64,000 bases of DNA from Alkalihalobacillus trypoxylicola (GTDB lineage: Bacteria; Bacillota; Bacilli; Bacillales; Bacillaceae_D): positions 127,535 to 191,534 of the forward strand of contig NZ_LTAO01000034.1 of NCBI RefSeq assembly GCF_001590785.1, in the 5' to 3' direction. The translations under genes and the position numbers were made by a program. Below the pieces are notes generated by a model, which did not search any database, was not told the origin of the DNA, and saw only the letters and a list, made by a program, of their open reading frames with translations. This document shows positions 16,001 to 23,893 of the stretch, piece after piece. Numbering within the stretch: position 1 is the first letter of the stretch; the number at the start of each line of letters is the position of its first letter.

Positions 16001-17809
16001 AAAAATGTACATTTCAAAATTATAGAAGAGCCGACACTCCATGAATTAAATAAGAAATTTCAGTTAGATTTGCAAGTTTTTTTACCTTATGTCTATTGTT
16101 TTAGAATTGATAAAGATTCAAACCATCAAGAGAGAAATGCCTTGAAAGAAACAAAGATTTATTTATGCACAGATATAAAAGCAGTCTATAGAATAGACGG
16201 TATAGAAAATACATTTGAAGTAAATCCATATGAATATATTTATCTTGAAAATGATAAAAGTATATTTATAAAAGTAGAAGCAAACAACCACAAAGACTTA
16301 AACGATTTGAAAAGTGATTTTAAATTTTGTGAAGCAATTGCTGAGGTATTTGCAGGGATAATTAAGGTTGAAGAAAATCGTAAAGATTTTAGGGAGCTCT
16401 ATGCGAAGAATATTTCAAAGAGAGATGCAACATTACGTAGTGATTTAGATGATGAAAAGCTTTTAAAACTTAATGAATCAAAAAAGTGGTTAGAAATAGT
16501 TACTGATAATAAAATTGATTTTTGGAGCACGATAGTTAGTATAGTCAGTCCAGGTGTTTCCTTACCAGAAGATGAAGATAAGTTAGTAGAGTTTTTAAAA
16601 TTTAAACTTGCAATTAACTCACCACTAATCGACAGGCTGTTTTATGATTTCAATTATGATGATTTAGATGGAAAAGATAAAAATATTGAAATTTTAATAG
16701 CTCTTTTTAAAATGCTAAATTTAGACGTTTCGGTATTTAATAACTATAACGCCAGAGAAATTAATTTGATAGATTTTTATAAAAACAAGATAGAAAGTCT
16801 TAAAAGTAATTACATGAAGAAATACTATTGCTATCTATATAACGAGCTTTTTAGTAAAGAATTAGCGGAGAAAAAATTGTTTGAAAAAAGAAAATCTGAG
16901 TTCATTAATCTTCTTATTGAACCTGAAAATTCCGTGAAATACGAAGCTGAAAATGAATTTTTTATTAAATTGAATTTGAAGAAAAAAGAATTAAATAATA
17001 TTCATTCATTGGATTTGAGTAAGCTCTTCTATGATAACAGATTAGAATTTCTTACAAAATTAAATTCAATAGGTGTAAATGAAAGTGACTTTGAAAGTTT
17101 TTGTGACGTCCCAGAAAATAAAAGTTTAATATATTTTAAGGAATATGATGAGTTAATTAAGAAATTCCAAAAAACAATGATAAATAATCCTAGCAATAAT
17201 AGAGATGGAAAAGGTCATACTGAGAAGACAAAAGAAGAAACGCTAACTGATATATTATCAAATATTCTTACAGGTGCTGGTACAGAAATAGTTCCGGGAA
17301 ATCCGAAAAAACCAAAAGTATTAAAAAAAGAAGATAGTACTGGGGGAGGACATTCTGGTGGGAATGGAAGATTATCTGAAAAACAAAAACAAAGAATCGG
17401 TTTTACTGGAGAGGGACATGTATACAAAAATTTAATTAAAAAGTATGGAAAAGAAAATGTTATTTGGTCTTCGGAGTACGGAAAAATAGCAAATAAAAAT
17501 GAAGATGGTAAAGATGGACTAGGTTATGACTTTAAGTATATAGATGATAAAGGTAATCATAAATTTGTTGAAGTTAAATCAACAACAGGTAATGAAATAG
17601 TCTTTTATATAACTAAAGACGAGGTTAATTTCGCCGAAAAGCACAGGGATTCTTATGAATTATATATTGTAGTAAATGTGTTTGACGAAGAAACCAGAAA
17701 GATTATTAATCTCGATAATATCTTTACTTATTCAGACGAAGAGACGTTTACGAATAATGGTAAATTTATTGTAGAAAATAAAGATTATAAAATTAAAGCG
17801 GAGCTTTAA
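13061..17809 (+). CDS. Sacsin-like GHKL ATPase with C-terminal NOV/DUF3883 domain
   Basis: 1582 residues from TTG 13061 behind GGGGAAGAGG. The N-terminus is a sacsin/Hsp90-like ATP-binding domain: N-box QLLELLQNADDAS (about 42-54), G1-like VANNGEPF (about 73-80), G2 KIGNKGLGFRSLLSW (about 105-119). A very long middle part lacks recognisable motifs. After a Gly/Ser-rich linker (GGGHSGGNGR) the last 145 residues form a NOV/DUF3883 domain with GEGHVY, GYDFKY and KFVEVKST, a Glu...Asp...ExK pattern like PD-(D/E)XK nucleases. The same end-to-end architecture occurs in the plant NO VEIN protein. In bacteria, GHKL ATPases joined to nuclease domains are proposed conflict or restriction-like effectors. 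DNA cleavage is inferred, not shown. Confidence 0.82.
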   Translation: MLKYFIEKELAKIERSYLDSPEKIVSEYNNEIRNIEDYRGRQLLELLQNADDASVTDKERSVLVKFEGNKLIVANNGEPFSKEGILSLMYANLSPKFREQNKIGNKGLGFRSLLSWANSIYIKSEGLSIKFSKDSAKDFLSKILEKKSDHIHRLKELSDEEFPIATLLAPKWVDEVPQDYIDYDTYIVIDCIDEVKEDIENQLKEIDKEIMLFLNNVNTIKIQSEVKTEKFTREFIDENQVKIYIFKDDDLINQKTWYLNRVTDKFRGKDYELIVAYNEDLSDSKNVLYSYFRTDVAFPFPAIVHGTFDLSGNRNQLIKNKENDFLIEKLVELLIDTAIKITNSTDEVDYGALKLLAFEERFDPIMNDYFKFKEKLIEKIKQSPVFPTIAGTYITHQERPVFYSSPYADILPSNTFGKLLLYTEDEKIIDLLKRVGNFTYKYDYFIKSINKVVNKLTVTQKVLCIKFLLNDYKKELSDENNIKPLLLIDNDGNPIKEDIEVFLPAENELFNNMPEFVKLKFLNKEMFNILRREYGNTNARGIADKLKDLNVFEYSFDPVLRRISNLTWKLFEEQGNQESYIIDFLSWLFTVFVTSKEKENLPQIQTTLNVPVLSRDGTVEKADELYFGNEYKNIICEKILQNISGVHFICDYKKIQFESNDLNLIIDFFKWLGVATFPRDAVFRLKTNEQKEYCDYVFKDLNPIKIQDYDFNNIQELKNKIYSINSVNVLQIKLLDEILAKADFEDILVWLIYDSRMKNIIESNTELLNTAKIEIQFKPSNSNVRKMYYHQMGSYFLWKLRKTPWIKTHSGTKVVPSKCCLAKNISKEFSPLIEIPDIDYSKPIFKSYKINREDVEYWLSKIGVPKDFSDFNTSTVYSILLKLPLVDKDGKNAKTLYRQIVQNSSEDKWDKNNSFYKQYMNEGKVYANLNGTKDYFPIKDVYYLDNRMLCEDVIKQFPILELEKRQNIKNVNAILGVRPLKNVHFKIIEEPTLHELNKKFQLDLQVFLPYVYCFRIDKDSNHQERNALKETKIYLCTDIKAVYRIDGIENTFEVNPYEYIYLENDKSIFIKVEANNHKDLNDLKSDFKFCEAIAEVFAGIIKVEENRKDFRELYAKNISKRDATLRSDLDDEKLLKLNESKKWLEIVTDNKIDFWSTIVSIVSPGVSLPEDEDKLVEFLKFKLAINSPLIDRLFYDFNYDDLDGKDKNIEILIALFKMLNLDVSVFNNYNAREINLIDFYKNKIESLKSNYMKKYYCYLYNELFSKELAEKKLFEKRKSEFINLLIEPENSVKYEAENEFFIKLNLKKKELNNIHSLDLSKLFYDNRLEFLTKLNSIGVNESDFESFCDVPENKSLIYFKEYDELIKKFQKTMINNPSNNRDGKGHTEKTKEETLTDILSNILTGAGTEIVPGNPKKPKVLKKEDSTGGGHSGGNGRLSEKQKQRIGFTGEGHVYKNLIKKYGKENVIWSSEYGKIANKNEDGKDGLGYDFKYIDDKGNHKFVEVKSTTGNEIVFYITKDEVNFAEKHRDSYELYIVVNVFDEETRKIINLDNIFTYSDEETFTNNGKFIVENKDYKIKAEL

Positions 17810-18003
17810 TAAGATTTTATGCCCTCTGATAAAGAGCATTTTTATAGGGGGGGGACATCTTTACGCAAAAACAATTATTTGTGTTTTAGTATCATGATTA
17901 CGCACACAACACATGTGGAGTAGCGTGGCTCAGTTAGAGTTGAAATAACTTGGTATTAATAGATTTAGTGGATTTAATTAAATAATGAAGTGTGTTTTAT
18001 ATT

Positions 18004-18035
18004 CCCTCAGACTATTAGTTTGAGGGTTTTCTTTT
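18004..18035. terminator. Bidirectional terminator between the cassette and marR-like gene
   Basis: CCCTCA (18004-18009) pairs with TGAGGG (18021-18026), with an inner ACTA/TAGT extension and a T-run on the plus side. It lies seven bases from the stop of the leftward MarR-type gene, so it could serve both strands. Confidence 0.7.
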
Positions 18036-18041
18036 ACCAAC

Positions 18042-18470
18042 CTATTCTAAAAATTTAGTTTGTAAAATGATGATTGCCTCTTGAATTTCTTTTAGTTCGG
18101 ACTCTGTCAAATTGTTAATTCGCTCATTGAATTTTAATTCAAGCTGTTGAAACACTTTATTCATTAGTTCTGTTCCATCTTCTGTAAGACGAATATCAAA
18201 CTTGCGGCGATCATTCGGATCTATCATTTTTTCGCATAGTTGGCTCTGAATTAATTTTTTTAACTCGCGGCTAGAATTAGGTAAAGATAAGTGTAAGCAT
18301 TCACTGATTTCACTGAGGGTTACTGGTTGGCTAACCGTAATGAACTCTAATATTTTATATTGAACGCTAGTTATGTTTTCAATCCTGATTTCTTTTGTCA
18401 TATCGTTTGTCACTTGGTGTACAGATGCGGTAAATCGAACAAACTGTTGGAAAAGCTCCCCTCTGTCCAT
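18042..18470 (-). CDS. MarR family transcriptional regulator
   Basis: 142 residues with the MarR winged helix: VQYKILEFITVSQPVTLSEI, then CLHLSLPNSSRELKKL and the wing MIDPNDRRKFDIRLTEDG. Dimerisation helices lie at both ends. I choose ATG 18470 because GAGGTGATTTAT precedes it; the GTG nine bases upstream is part of that site. It is divergent from a quinone-reductase-like gene, and a large palindrome overlaps the promoter of that gene. This is the classic arrangement in which a MarR protein represses a detoxification gene and releases it on ligand or oxidant binding. Confidence 0.9.
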   Translation of the reverse strand: MDRGELFQQFVRFTASVHQVTNDMTKEIRIENITSVQYKILEFITVSQPVTLSEISECLHLSLPNSSRELKKLIQSQLCEKMIDPNDRRKFDIRLTEDGTELMNKVFQQLELKFNERINNLTESELKEIQEAIIILQTKFLE

Positions 18471-18524
18471 ATAAATCACCTCATTTACAAATTATCAAAT
18501 ATATTATCAAAAAACAATTATCAA

Positions 18525-18579
18525 TTGACAACTAAATTACGAGGATGTTATCCTTTAGTTATCAAATGATAACTAAAGG
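18525..18579 (+). promoter_or_regulatory. Promoter and palindromic MarR-type operator
   Basis: TTGACA at 18525-18530 and TATCCT at 18549-18554 (18-base spacer) form a plausible promoter. The palindrome CCTTTAGTTATCA-AA-TGATAACTAAAGG (18552-18579; 13-base perfect arms) overlaps the -10 box and start region of the reductase-like gene. Repression by the divergent MarR protein is the simplest reading. Confidence 0.7.
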
Positions 18580-18589
18580 GCGTGCTTTT

Positions 18590-19180
18590 TTGAATGTATT
18601 AATTGTTTTTACCCATCCTGATCACCAAAGCTTAAGCTACTCATTTTTACAAGCTGTACTTCAAGGGTGTAAGGAAAATCATGTTATACAGAATGTTCAG
18701 GTTTTAGATTTATATCGTGAAAATTTCAATCCGGTCCTTTTTTTTGATGAGAAAAAGAAGAGACGTAATATGTATAAAGACCCAGAATTAGAAAAATATC
18801 GTAATCAACTATCATGGGCTGAAAAGATTATTTTTATTTACCCTATATGGTGGGGAAGGCCTCCTGCTATGTTAATGGGTTATATGGATAAAATGTTTGC
18901 TTCAGGGTTTGCCTACAAAGATAATGGTAAGTTGTTACCAGAGGGTTTGTTGATGGGGAAATCGGTTGTTTGTATTTCTGTAATGAAGGGTCCAACTTTT
19001 TATCCAATGTTTTGGTTAAATAATGCTCATAAAGTTTTACTGCGCAAAGCACTATTTAATTACGTAGGCATTAAAAAGGTAAAGTTTTTTGAGTTTGGTC
19101 ATATGGAAAATTCTAAGGGGAAACATTTTGAAAAAATAAAAAAAGTATATCAATATTTTCAAAAGTTAAACATAGCTTAA
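18590..19180 (+). CDS. Flavodoxin-fold NAD(P)H dehydrogenase (quinone), KefF/YwrO-like
   Basis: 196 residues. NVLIVFTHPDHQSLSYSF is the FMN-binding loop of the quinone reductase/KefF family; FIYPIWWGRPPAMLMGYMDK is the second conserved flavin-binding segment, and FASGFAYKD follows. Such enzymes reduce quinones or electrophiles with NAD(P)H to protect cells. Start TTG 18590 gives MNVLIVF with AAAGGG upstream; the frame upstream of it crosses the operator. Control by the divergent MarR regulator is strongly suggested. Confidence 0.87.
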   Translation: MNVLIVFTHPDHQSLSYSFLQAVLQGCKENHVIQNVQVLDLYRENFNPVLFFDEKKKRRNMYKDPELEKYRNQLSWAEKIIFIYPIWWGRPPAMLMGYMDKMFASGFAYKDNGKLLPEGLLMGKSVVCISVMKGPTFYPMFWLNNAHKVLLRKALFNYVGIKKVKFFEFGHMENSKGKHFEKIKKVYQYFQKLNIA

Positions 19181-19523
19181 CACGATAAATTTAATCAATT
19201 GTTGGCGAGTGTGAGTTAGGAGGGCAAACCTTTACACAAATTCAATATTACGTATCAAAACAGAAGTCTAGTGAGTGGCACAGGTATTTGAAAGTGTATA
19301 ATTAAATAATGTTATGAGTCAGGCTCCATTTTCGTGAAAAAATAAACATTTCTGATTTATCGTAATATGATATGTTGAGTAATTAGACAAGTATAGTGGG
19401 ATTTTTTTGACTAGTTTTGTCGAAATAGTAAAATTTTCTTAGTTTGATGATACAATTTCCATGGCTGATATAAAAATATTGTTATATCTTTACCGCAAAT
19501 CTGTTTAATGGGAGACAGCATCT
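19181..19523. other. Intergenic stretch without recognised features
   Basis: 343 AT-rich bases between the reductase-like gene and the ComEA-like gene. A TATAAT-like TATAAT(T) occurs near 19297 but with no clear partner box. GGGAG at 19510-19514 is the ribosome site for the next gene. I see no small gene, repeat or strong hairpin. Confidence 0.4.
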
Positions 19524-20261
19524 ATGGAAAAAGTCTTATTTTTATTAGTAGTTTTTGCACTATTTGTTATGCTAGGTTATTGGTTTTTAACAAAGCAATA
19601 TAAAGGATTACACAATAAGCGATTATTATTCCTTCCTTTGATTTTATGTATAGGTTTTATTGCTGGGTGTGGAAGTGGACAAGAGTCAGTTTCTATTGAG
19701 GAGATGCAGGCAGAAAATAAAGATCTTCAGTTATCAGTAGCAGAAATAGAAGAGGAAGTTGAAGAGCTTCTTTCAAAAATAGAGGAGTACGAAGAACTTC
19801 TAGACGAGAGAAAAGAATTAATCGCAACACAAGAAAAAGAGATTGAATCCTTATCAAATGAAGCTAGCTTAGAAAAGTTGGAAGAAAAGGATGAGGAAAT
19901 AGCACAATTAAAAAAAGAGATTAATTCGAATGAAGCAGATTTAGAAAATAATAATGTAACCATCCAATCATTAGAAAAACAAGTAAAAAAATTAACAGAA
20001 GCAGAAAGTACAGCTCAAGTTACGGAAACATCTAGTGAATTAGAAACGGAGAGTAGTTGTCCAGCTGGAACGATTAGCATTAATACAGCTTCTTTTCATG
20101 AACTACAAGGAATCCATCAAATTGGACCAGATAGGGCTCAACAAATTATTGATATGAGAAGCAGTCCTTTTTCAAGCTATAGCAGTCTTACTCGAATAAG
20201 TGGTATTGGCGATAAGAGAGTTGTAGAAATTGAACAGCAAGGGATTATTTGTTTTGATTAG
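19524..20261 (+). CDS. Membrane-anchored coiled-coil protein with ComEA-like helix-hairpin-helix
   Basis: 245 residues. A first membrane helix (about 4-22) is followed by a second hydrophobic stretch, FLPLILCIGFIAGC, that looks like a lipobox ending at Cys49. Residues 60-160 are a Glu/Lys-rich coiled coil. The C-terminal 60 residues (SINTASFHELQGIHQIGPDR ... LTRISGIGDKRVVEI) are a ComEA-type double helix-hairpin-helix, which binds DNA without sequence preference. In ComEA the domain sits outside the membrane and receives transforming DNA. Here no other competence gene is adjacent, so the role is open. A terminator follows at 20349. Confidence 0.75.
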   Translation: MEKVLFLLVVFALFVMLGYWFLTKQYKGLHNKRLLFLPLILCIGFIAGCGSGQESVSIEEMQAENKDLQLSVAEIEEEVEELLSKIEEYEELLDERKELIATQEKEIESLSNEASLEKLEEKDEEIAQLKKEINSNEADLENNNVTIQSLEKQVKKLTEAESTAQVTETSSELETESSCPAGTISINTASFHELQGIHQIGPDRAQQIIDMRSSPFSSYSSLTRISGIGDKRVVEIEQQGIICFD

Positions 20262-20348
20262 AGAGAATTATTTCATTATTTGTGAAGGATGAAGCATTAG
20301 GAGTTATTAAGAGGCTATTAAATCCAGTGAGTGTATAAATATATTGTC

Positions 20349-20382
20349 ATCCCGGTTTTCCTATTTAGAAATCCGGGATTTG
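20349..20382 (+). terminator. Terminator after the ComEA-like gene
   Basis: ATCCCGG (20349-20355) pairs with CCGGGAT (20373-20379), with an inner TTTC/GAAA part, followed by a short T-containing tail. Confidence 0.6.
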
Positions 20383-20494
20383 TCCTTGCAAAATTGTAAA
20401 AATAAATGGTGATAATTTACATTTGGAAGATTAAGTTCCACTAAACTCATTCTGTATTAACCACTATTTTTTCAGTTTGGTTTTTTATTCTTTC

Positions 20495-21073
20495 TCATTC
20501 AGAGAACTCTAGGTTAGTATGTTTATTTTTGTAAACGAATAGAAAAAGTATGCCAGTTAAAGCTCCTATTAGATGCGGTATATGCCCTACCGAACTCATC
20601 CAGTCAAAAGCCAAAGCCAATAACGAAATGACGACAATAAACAGAGGTAATATGAAATTTGGGAGATTAAACAGTATCTCTTTTTTCCAAGGGAACGCTA
20701 AATGGTAATAAAATAAGATAGCAATACCAGCTACGCTGAAGCCAATTCCTCCAGTTTGAAATAAAATAAGAGTAATCCCTCCCGCCAAAATAGATATAGA
20801 AACTAATAAGATATATCTAATTTTACCTAGTAGCTGTTCAACCCACATTCCAATAAATAGCAGAAGTAGCATGTTAATTGAATAATGATACCATTCGATA
20901 TGCAGAAAACCATGAGTAATAAGGGTGAACCAATTTTGTGGAAATTCATCAAAAGCTACCGCTAAAAATCGGAGGTTTTCAGGAGTAGTCAATTGCCCAA
21001 TTAGAAAAATAAAAGTACAAAGCCCAAAGAAGATTAAAGTAACAATTGATTTTCTTAATACTAAAAAATCCAT
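20495..21073 (-). CDS. Rhomboid family intramembrane serine protease
   Basis: 192 residues with six predicted membrane helices. Family marks: HGFLHIEWYHYSINMLLL in helix 2 (His and Asn of the oxyanion region), a serine in GFSVAGIAILFYY (GxSxxG), and the catalytic histidine in SVGHIPHLIGALTG. It would cleave membrane-spanning substrates. Start ATG 21073 has AGGAGG overlapping the end of the PadR gene, with which it forms an operon. The protein is a minimal rhomboid without extra cytosolic domain. Its substrate is unknown. Confidence 0.88.
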   Translation of the reverse strand: MDFLVLRKSIVTLIFFGLCTFIFLIGQLTTPENLRFLAVAFDEFPQNWFTLITHGFLHIEWYHYSINMLLLLFIGMWVEQLLGKIRYILLVSISILAGGITLILFQTGGIGFSVAGIAILFYYHLAFPWKKEILFNLPNFILPLFIVVISLLALAFDWMSSVGHIPHLIGALTGILFLFVYKNKHTNLEFSE

Positions 21074-21074
21074 A

Positions 21075-21629
21075 TTAATCCTCCTTATTTTGCAATAAAT
21101 CTAGCGTTTCATCAGCCCACTCAATTTCTGCATGTATCGACTTAATCGCTCTTCTTATCGTTAATAACCAATAAAATAATGAGCTTTCCATTTTATTTTC
21201 CTCTGCATCTTTTTCTGCAAATGCTTTGATAGTCGTTAATACTTCAATCGATTTTTCTTGTTGTTTTATATATCTTTTAAGTTCAAAGCTTAACTCATAT
21301 TTCTCGATAAATTCTCCAAAAAAGATTCTCATCATAAATTCATCGCGTATAGGAGCATTTAAATCTTGGGGGAATTTCTGCATCCAAAGTTCAAATTCTT
21401 CATTCCCTTTCTCAGTGATCGAATAGACTTTTCTATCAAACTTACTGTCTTGTTCAATTACTGTAGAGGTTACGTAATTTTTCTGTTCAAGCCCCTTCAA
21501 CTCTCTGTAAATTTGGCTAGTCTTAGCATTCCACATGAATTGTAAAGAGGAATTAAAGGTTTTTTGCAAATCATATCCTGACATGTTTTCATATTTCAAT
21601 AAACCTAATATCCCAAATTTTAAACTCAT
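21075..21629 (-). CDS. PadR family transcriptional regulator
   Basis: 184 residues. The N-terminal winged helix shows FGILGLLKYENMSGYDLQKT, FMWNAKTSQIYRELKGLEQK and DRKVYSITEKGNEEFELW; the C-terminal half is the PadR dimerisation helix bundle. Start ATG 21629 is chosen because AAAGGTGATT precedes it. PadR proteins of this length usually repress a linked gene and respond to small molecules. Here the linked gene is a rhomboid protease, so this regulator may control membrane proteolysis; that link is inferred from the operon. Confidence 0.88.
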   Translation of the reverse strand: MSLKFGILGLLKYENMSGYDLQKTFNSSLQFMWNAKTSQIYRELKGLEQKNYVTSTVIEQDSKFDRKVYSITEKGNEEFELWMQKFPQDLNAPIRDEFMMRIFFGEFIEKYELSFELKRYIKQQEKSIEVLTTIKAFAEKDAEENKMESSLFYWLLTIRRAIKSIHAEIEWADETLDLLQNKED

Positions 21630-21877
21630 AATAATCACCTTTTTATATTGAACTTGTTATATATAATATATTCAAAATAAAAAATTATGTCAACCGAATG
21701 AGAAAAATGGTGTGGATATCTTTTTTAATCTCTTTAAAAAAACTGCAATTTATAAACAAATACTTTGTATCTTACCTTAATTTTCAAGTTGTTTTATGGT
21801 AATATATGACTAGTTTTATAGTAGGATAATAGTTAACCGGAGATAGAAGTGACATGGCATGAAGAGGAGAATATAGA

Positions 21878-22948
21878 ATGTTTTTTAAGAAAAAAAAGCA
21901 AAGCGTTTTGTATGTAAATACTTATAACGATAAGGGTTTTGATAAGGACGGCAAGCATAGAAATGGAACCCTTCATGGTCCTGAAGGTTACGATATGTTC
22001 GGCTATGATAGAAGAGGGTTTGACAAGAGTGGTAAATACAAAAATGGAACAGCTTTTGATGATAAAGGCTATGATGTTGAAGGTCATGATAAGCACGGCT
22101 TTAATAAAGAAGGGATTCACTTTAATGGAACCCGATACAATAATGATGGTTTGTCAAAAGGACAGTTAATAAATGGAATGACAAAATCTAAGATAAATAA
22201 ATCTAAAAATAAAAACCATACTCATTTAAATGCTATAAAAAATAAGAATACTAGAGATGATTCATTGATTTTTGAAAAATTGTTTAAAAAACATTTTCCA
22301 CAAGGCTATCAAACCTATTCCGCAATCTTAACGAATACTTCGATAGAAAAATATACTTTATCTTTACTTTCTAATTATAATGGGACGTATGAATTAGAGG
22401 ATGCTCTATTAGGCGCATTGATTATCCATGTTAAATTAGGAAACATAGCTGGATATAAGGTTGATGAGCTAATAATGAAACTAAATTGTTCAAAAGCCTT
22501 TGACGAGGATATAAAATCTATTAAATCTCCTATTGCAAAGATAAAGCTAGCTGCTGAAAATGGCTCAATTGAGGATCAAGTCTGCTTAGGCGAGATGCAT
22601 TTTAAAGGCAATGGAGTAGAAGAGGATTATATAGAAGCACTAAAGTGGTTTAGTATGGCTGCAATAAATAAGAATGCCCATGCTCTGAATCGATTGGGTG
22701 AAATGTATCAATATGGTTATGGAGTGAAAAGTAACGATCAAGAAGCCGTTAATTGGTATAAGAAGGCTGTACGAAAAGGATTTTCAGATGCTGAATTTAG
22801 GTTAGGATGGATGTATGAAAAGGGTAGAGGTGGTTTAACAAAGGATCTCAATCAGGCTCTTGCTTATTATAGATCAGCAGCCAGTAAGGGTCATAAGACG
22901 GCTCAAGATTACGTTAATGTCTATGAGCAATTAAATCGCCGACTGTAG
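21878..22948 (+). CDS. Sel1-repeat protein with N-terminal GYD/GFD repeats
   Basis: 356 residues. The first 90 carry short repeats of the type G(Y/F)D-x-x-G-(F/Y/H)D-x-x-GF-D-K-x-G (for example NDKGFDKDGKHRNGT and DDKGYDVEGHDKHGF). After a basic linker and a helical part, residues 225-345 hold three Sel1/TPR-like repeats (QVCLGEMHFKGNGVEEDYIE, LNRLGEMYQYGYGVKSNDQE, EFRLGWMYEKGRGGLTKDLN). Both repeat types usually serve protein-protein contacts. There is no signal peptide, so it is probably cytosolic. It is a single gene with its own promoter region; function unknown. Confidence 0.8.
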   Translation: MFFKKKKQSVLYVNTYNDKGFDKDGKHRNGTLHGPEGYDMFGYDRRGFDKSGKYKNGTAFDDKGYDVEGHDKHGFNKEGIHFNGTRYNNDGLSKGQLINGMTKSKINKSKNKNHTHLNAIKNKNTRDDSLIFEKLFKKHFPQGYQTYSAILTNTSIEKYTLSLLSNYNGTYELEDALLGALIIHVKLGNIAGYKVDELIMKLNCSKAFDEDIKSIKSPIAKIKLAAENGSIEDQVCLGEMHFKGNGVEEDYIEALKWFSMAAINKNAHALNRLGEMYQYGYGVKSNDQEAVNWYKKAVRKGFSDAEFRLGWMYEKGRGGLTKDLNQALAYYRSAASKGHKTAQDYVNVYEQLNRRL

Positions 22949-23123
22949 AGTTGATAGACTAATTTTTATTTAGAACGAAGAATTTGCAAAAGAATGCTGA
23001 CTTATATAGAAAATGAACTGATTTAAAAAGGAGAATAATTAAGAGTAAGTTGATGGTTATCTTATCTTTTATCTATCTCAATTCGCTTCACTACTGTGGT
23101 AGTTTTTTGGTAAAAGGTAGTAT

Positions 23124-23340
23124 TTGAGTGAATTTCATCAATGCGAATCAAACCGAACATTTAATATAAAATATGTTTTATGAATTCACTTATTGATTGA
23201 AACGGAATGTAGGGACTCCCGAAGGAAAAGCGCAGTGTGAAGATCCACTCTGACGACAAGCCCTTGGGAAAGCATCTACCTAAAGTGGAAATCAAAAACC
23301 AAATCGTTCGGTTCTCATTATAACTAGTTCAGCTACATAT
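23124..23340 (+). repeat. Dispersed structured repeat, family 1, copy A (internally deleted)
   Basis: It shares GAGTGAATTTCAT, AGCGCAGT.TGAAGATCCACT and CCCTTGGGAAAGCATCTACC with copies at 28794, 38574 and 50519. The internal hairpin between GACGAC and AGACAAGCCC is missing here, consistent with deletion between short direct repeats. The rest of the gap 22949-23459 shows no convincing gene. Confidence 0.75.
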
Positions 23341-23459
23341 AGTATTATTTGAAGGAGATGGATTTTACTAACAGAGAAAGTGATTGATGAGAAGGCAAAA
23401 TCATTTTCCATGGTGGGAATGAATGACAGAGCTGTAGGTTAATTTCGTTTAAAGAGAGA

Positions 23460-23798
23460 GTGTGGGATTATGCCATGTATACGTATGATTCATTTGAGCA
23501 TTTAGGAACCTTCATTCTACTGCGGCCCGTTTTTATCACCGTTTTAGCTGCCATACTAATTATTTTTATGTCAATACTGATACCAAAATTTAGAGTAAAG
23601 TATAACAATGTAACTCCAATCGTTTTAGCTTCTATTCTCGGAACCATCTTAATTTCTCAACTCTTATTTTATGATAGCATCATTGTAGATGAATTAGGCT
23701 TAAATGGAGATTCAGTTACATTCTTTTTGCTTATTTTTACTTTTGTTTTTGCCGTGCTTAATCCTTGTTTATATCTTTGGATGAGAAGCCGTAATTAG
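23460..23798 (+). CDS. Small membrane protein, three transmembrane segments
   Basis: 112 residues with three hydrophobic helices (about 20-42, 52-70 and 85-105) joined by a basic loop (PKFRVKYNN) and an acidic loop (DSIIVDELGLNGD). No family recognised. GTG 23460 or ATG 23475 could be the start; neither has a strong ribosome site, so the N-terminus is uncertain. It stands alone between a repeat copy and a hypothetical gene. Confidence 0.5.
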   Translation: MWDYAMYTYDSFEHLGTFILLRPVFITVLAAILIIFMSILIPKFRVKYNNVTPIVLASILGTILISQLLFYDSIIVDELGLNGDSVTFFLLIFTFVFAVLNPCLYLWMRSRN

Positions 23799-23893
23799 GA
23801 GAGCAAAAAACATACGATGAGAGCCTCTTCGATTTGAAGTGGCTGCTTTAATTGCAAGTAACTATTTTACTGTTTGGGAAAGAGGTGGACAAC

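Noticed and set aside
23341-23459. Possible short peptide after AAGGAG at about 23353
   Set aside because: The only protein-like frame (VIDEKAKSFSMVGMNDRAVG) has no usable start codon at the right distance and is only about 25 codons.
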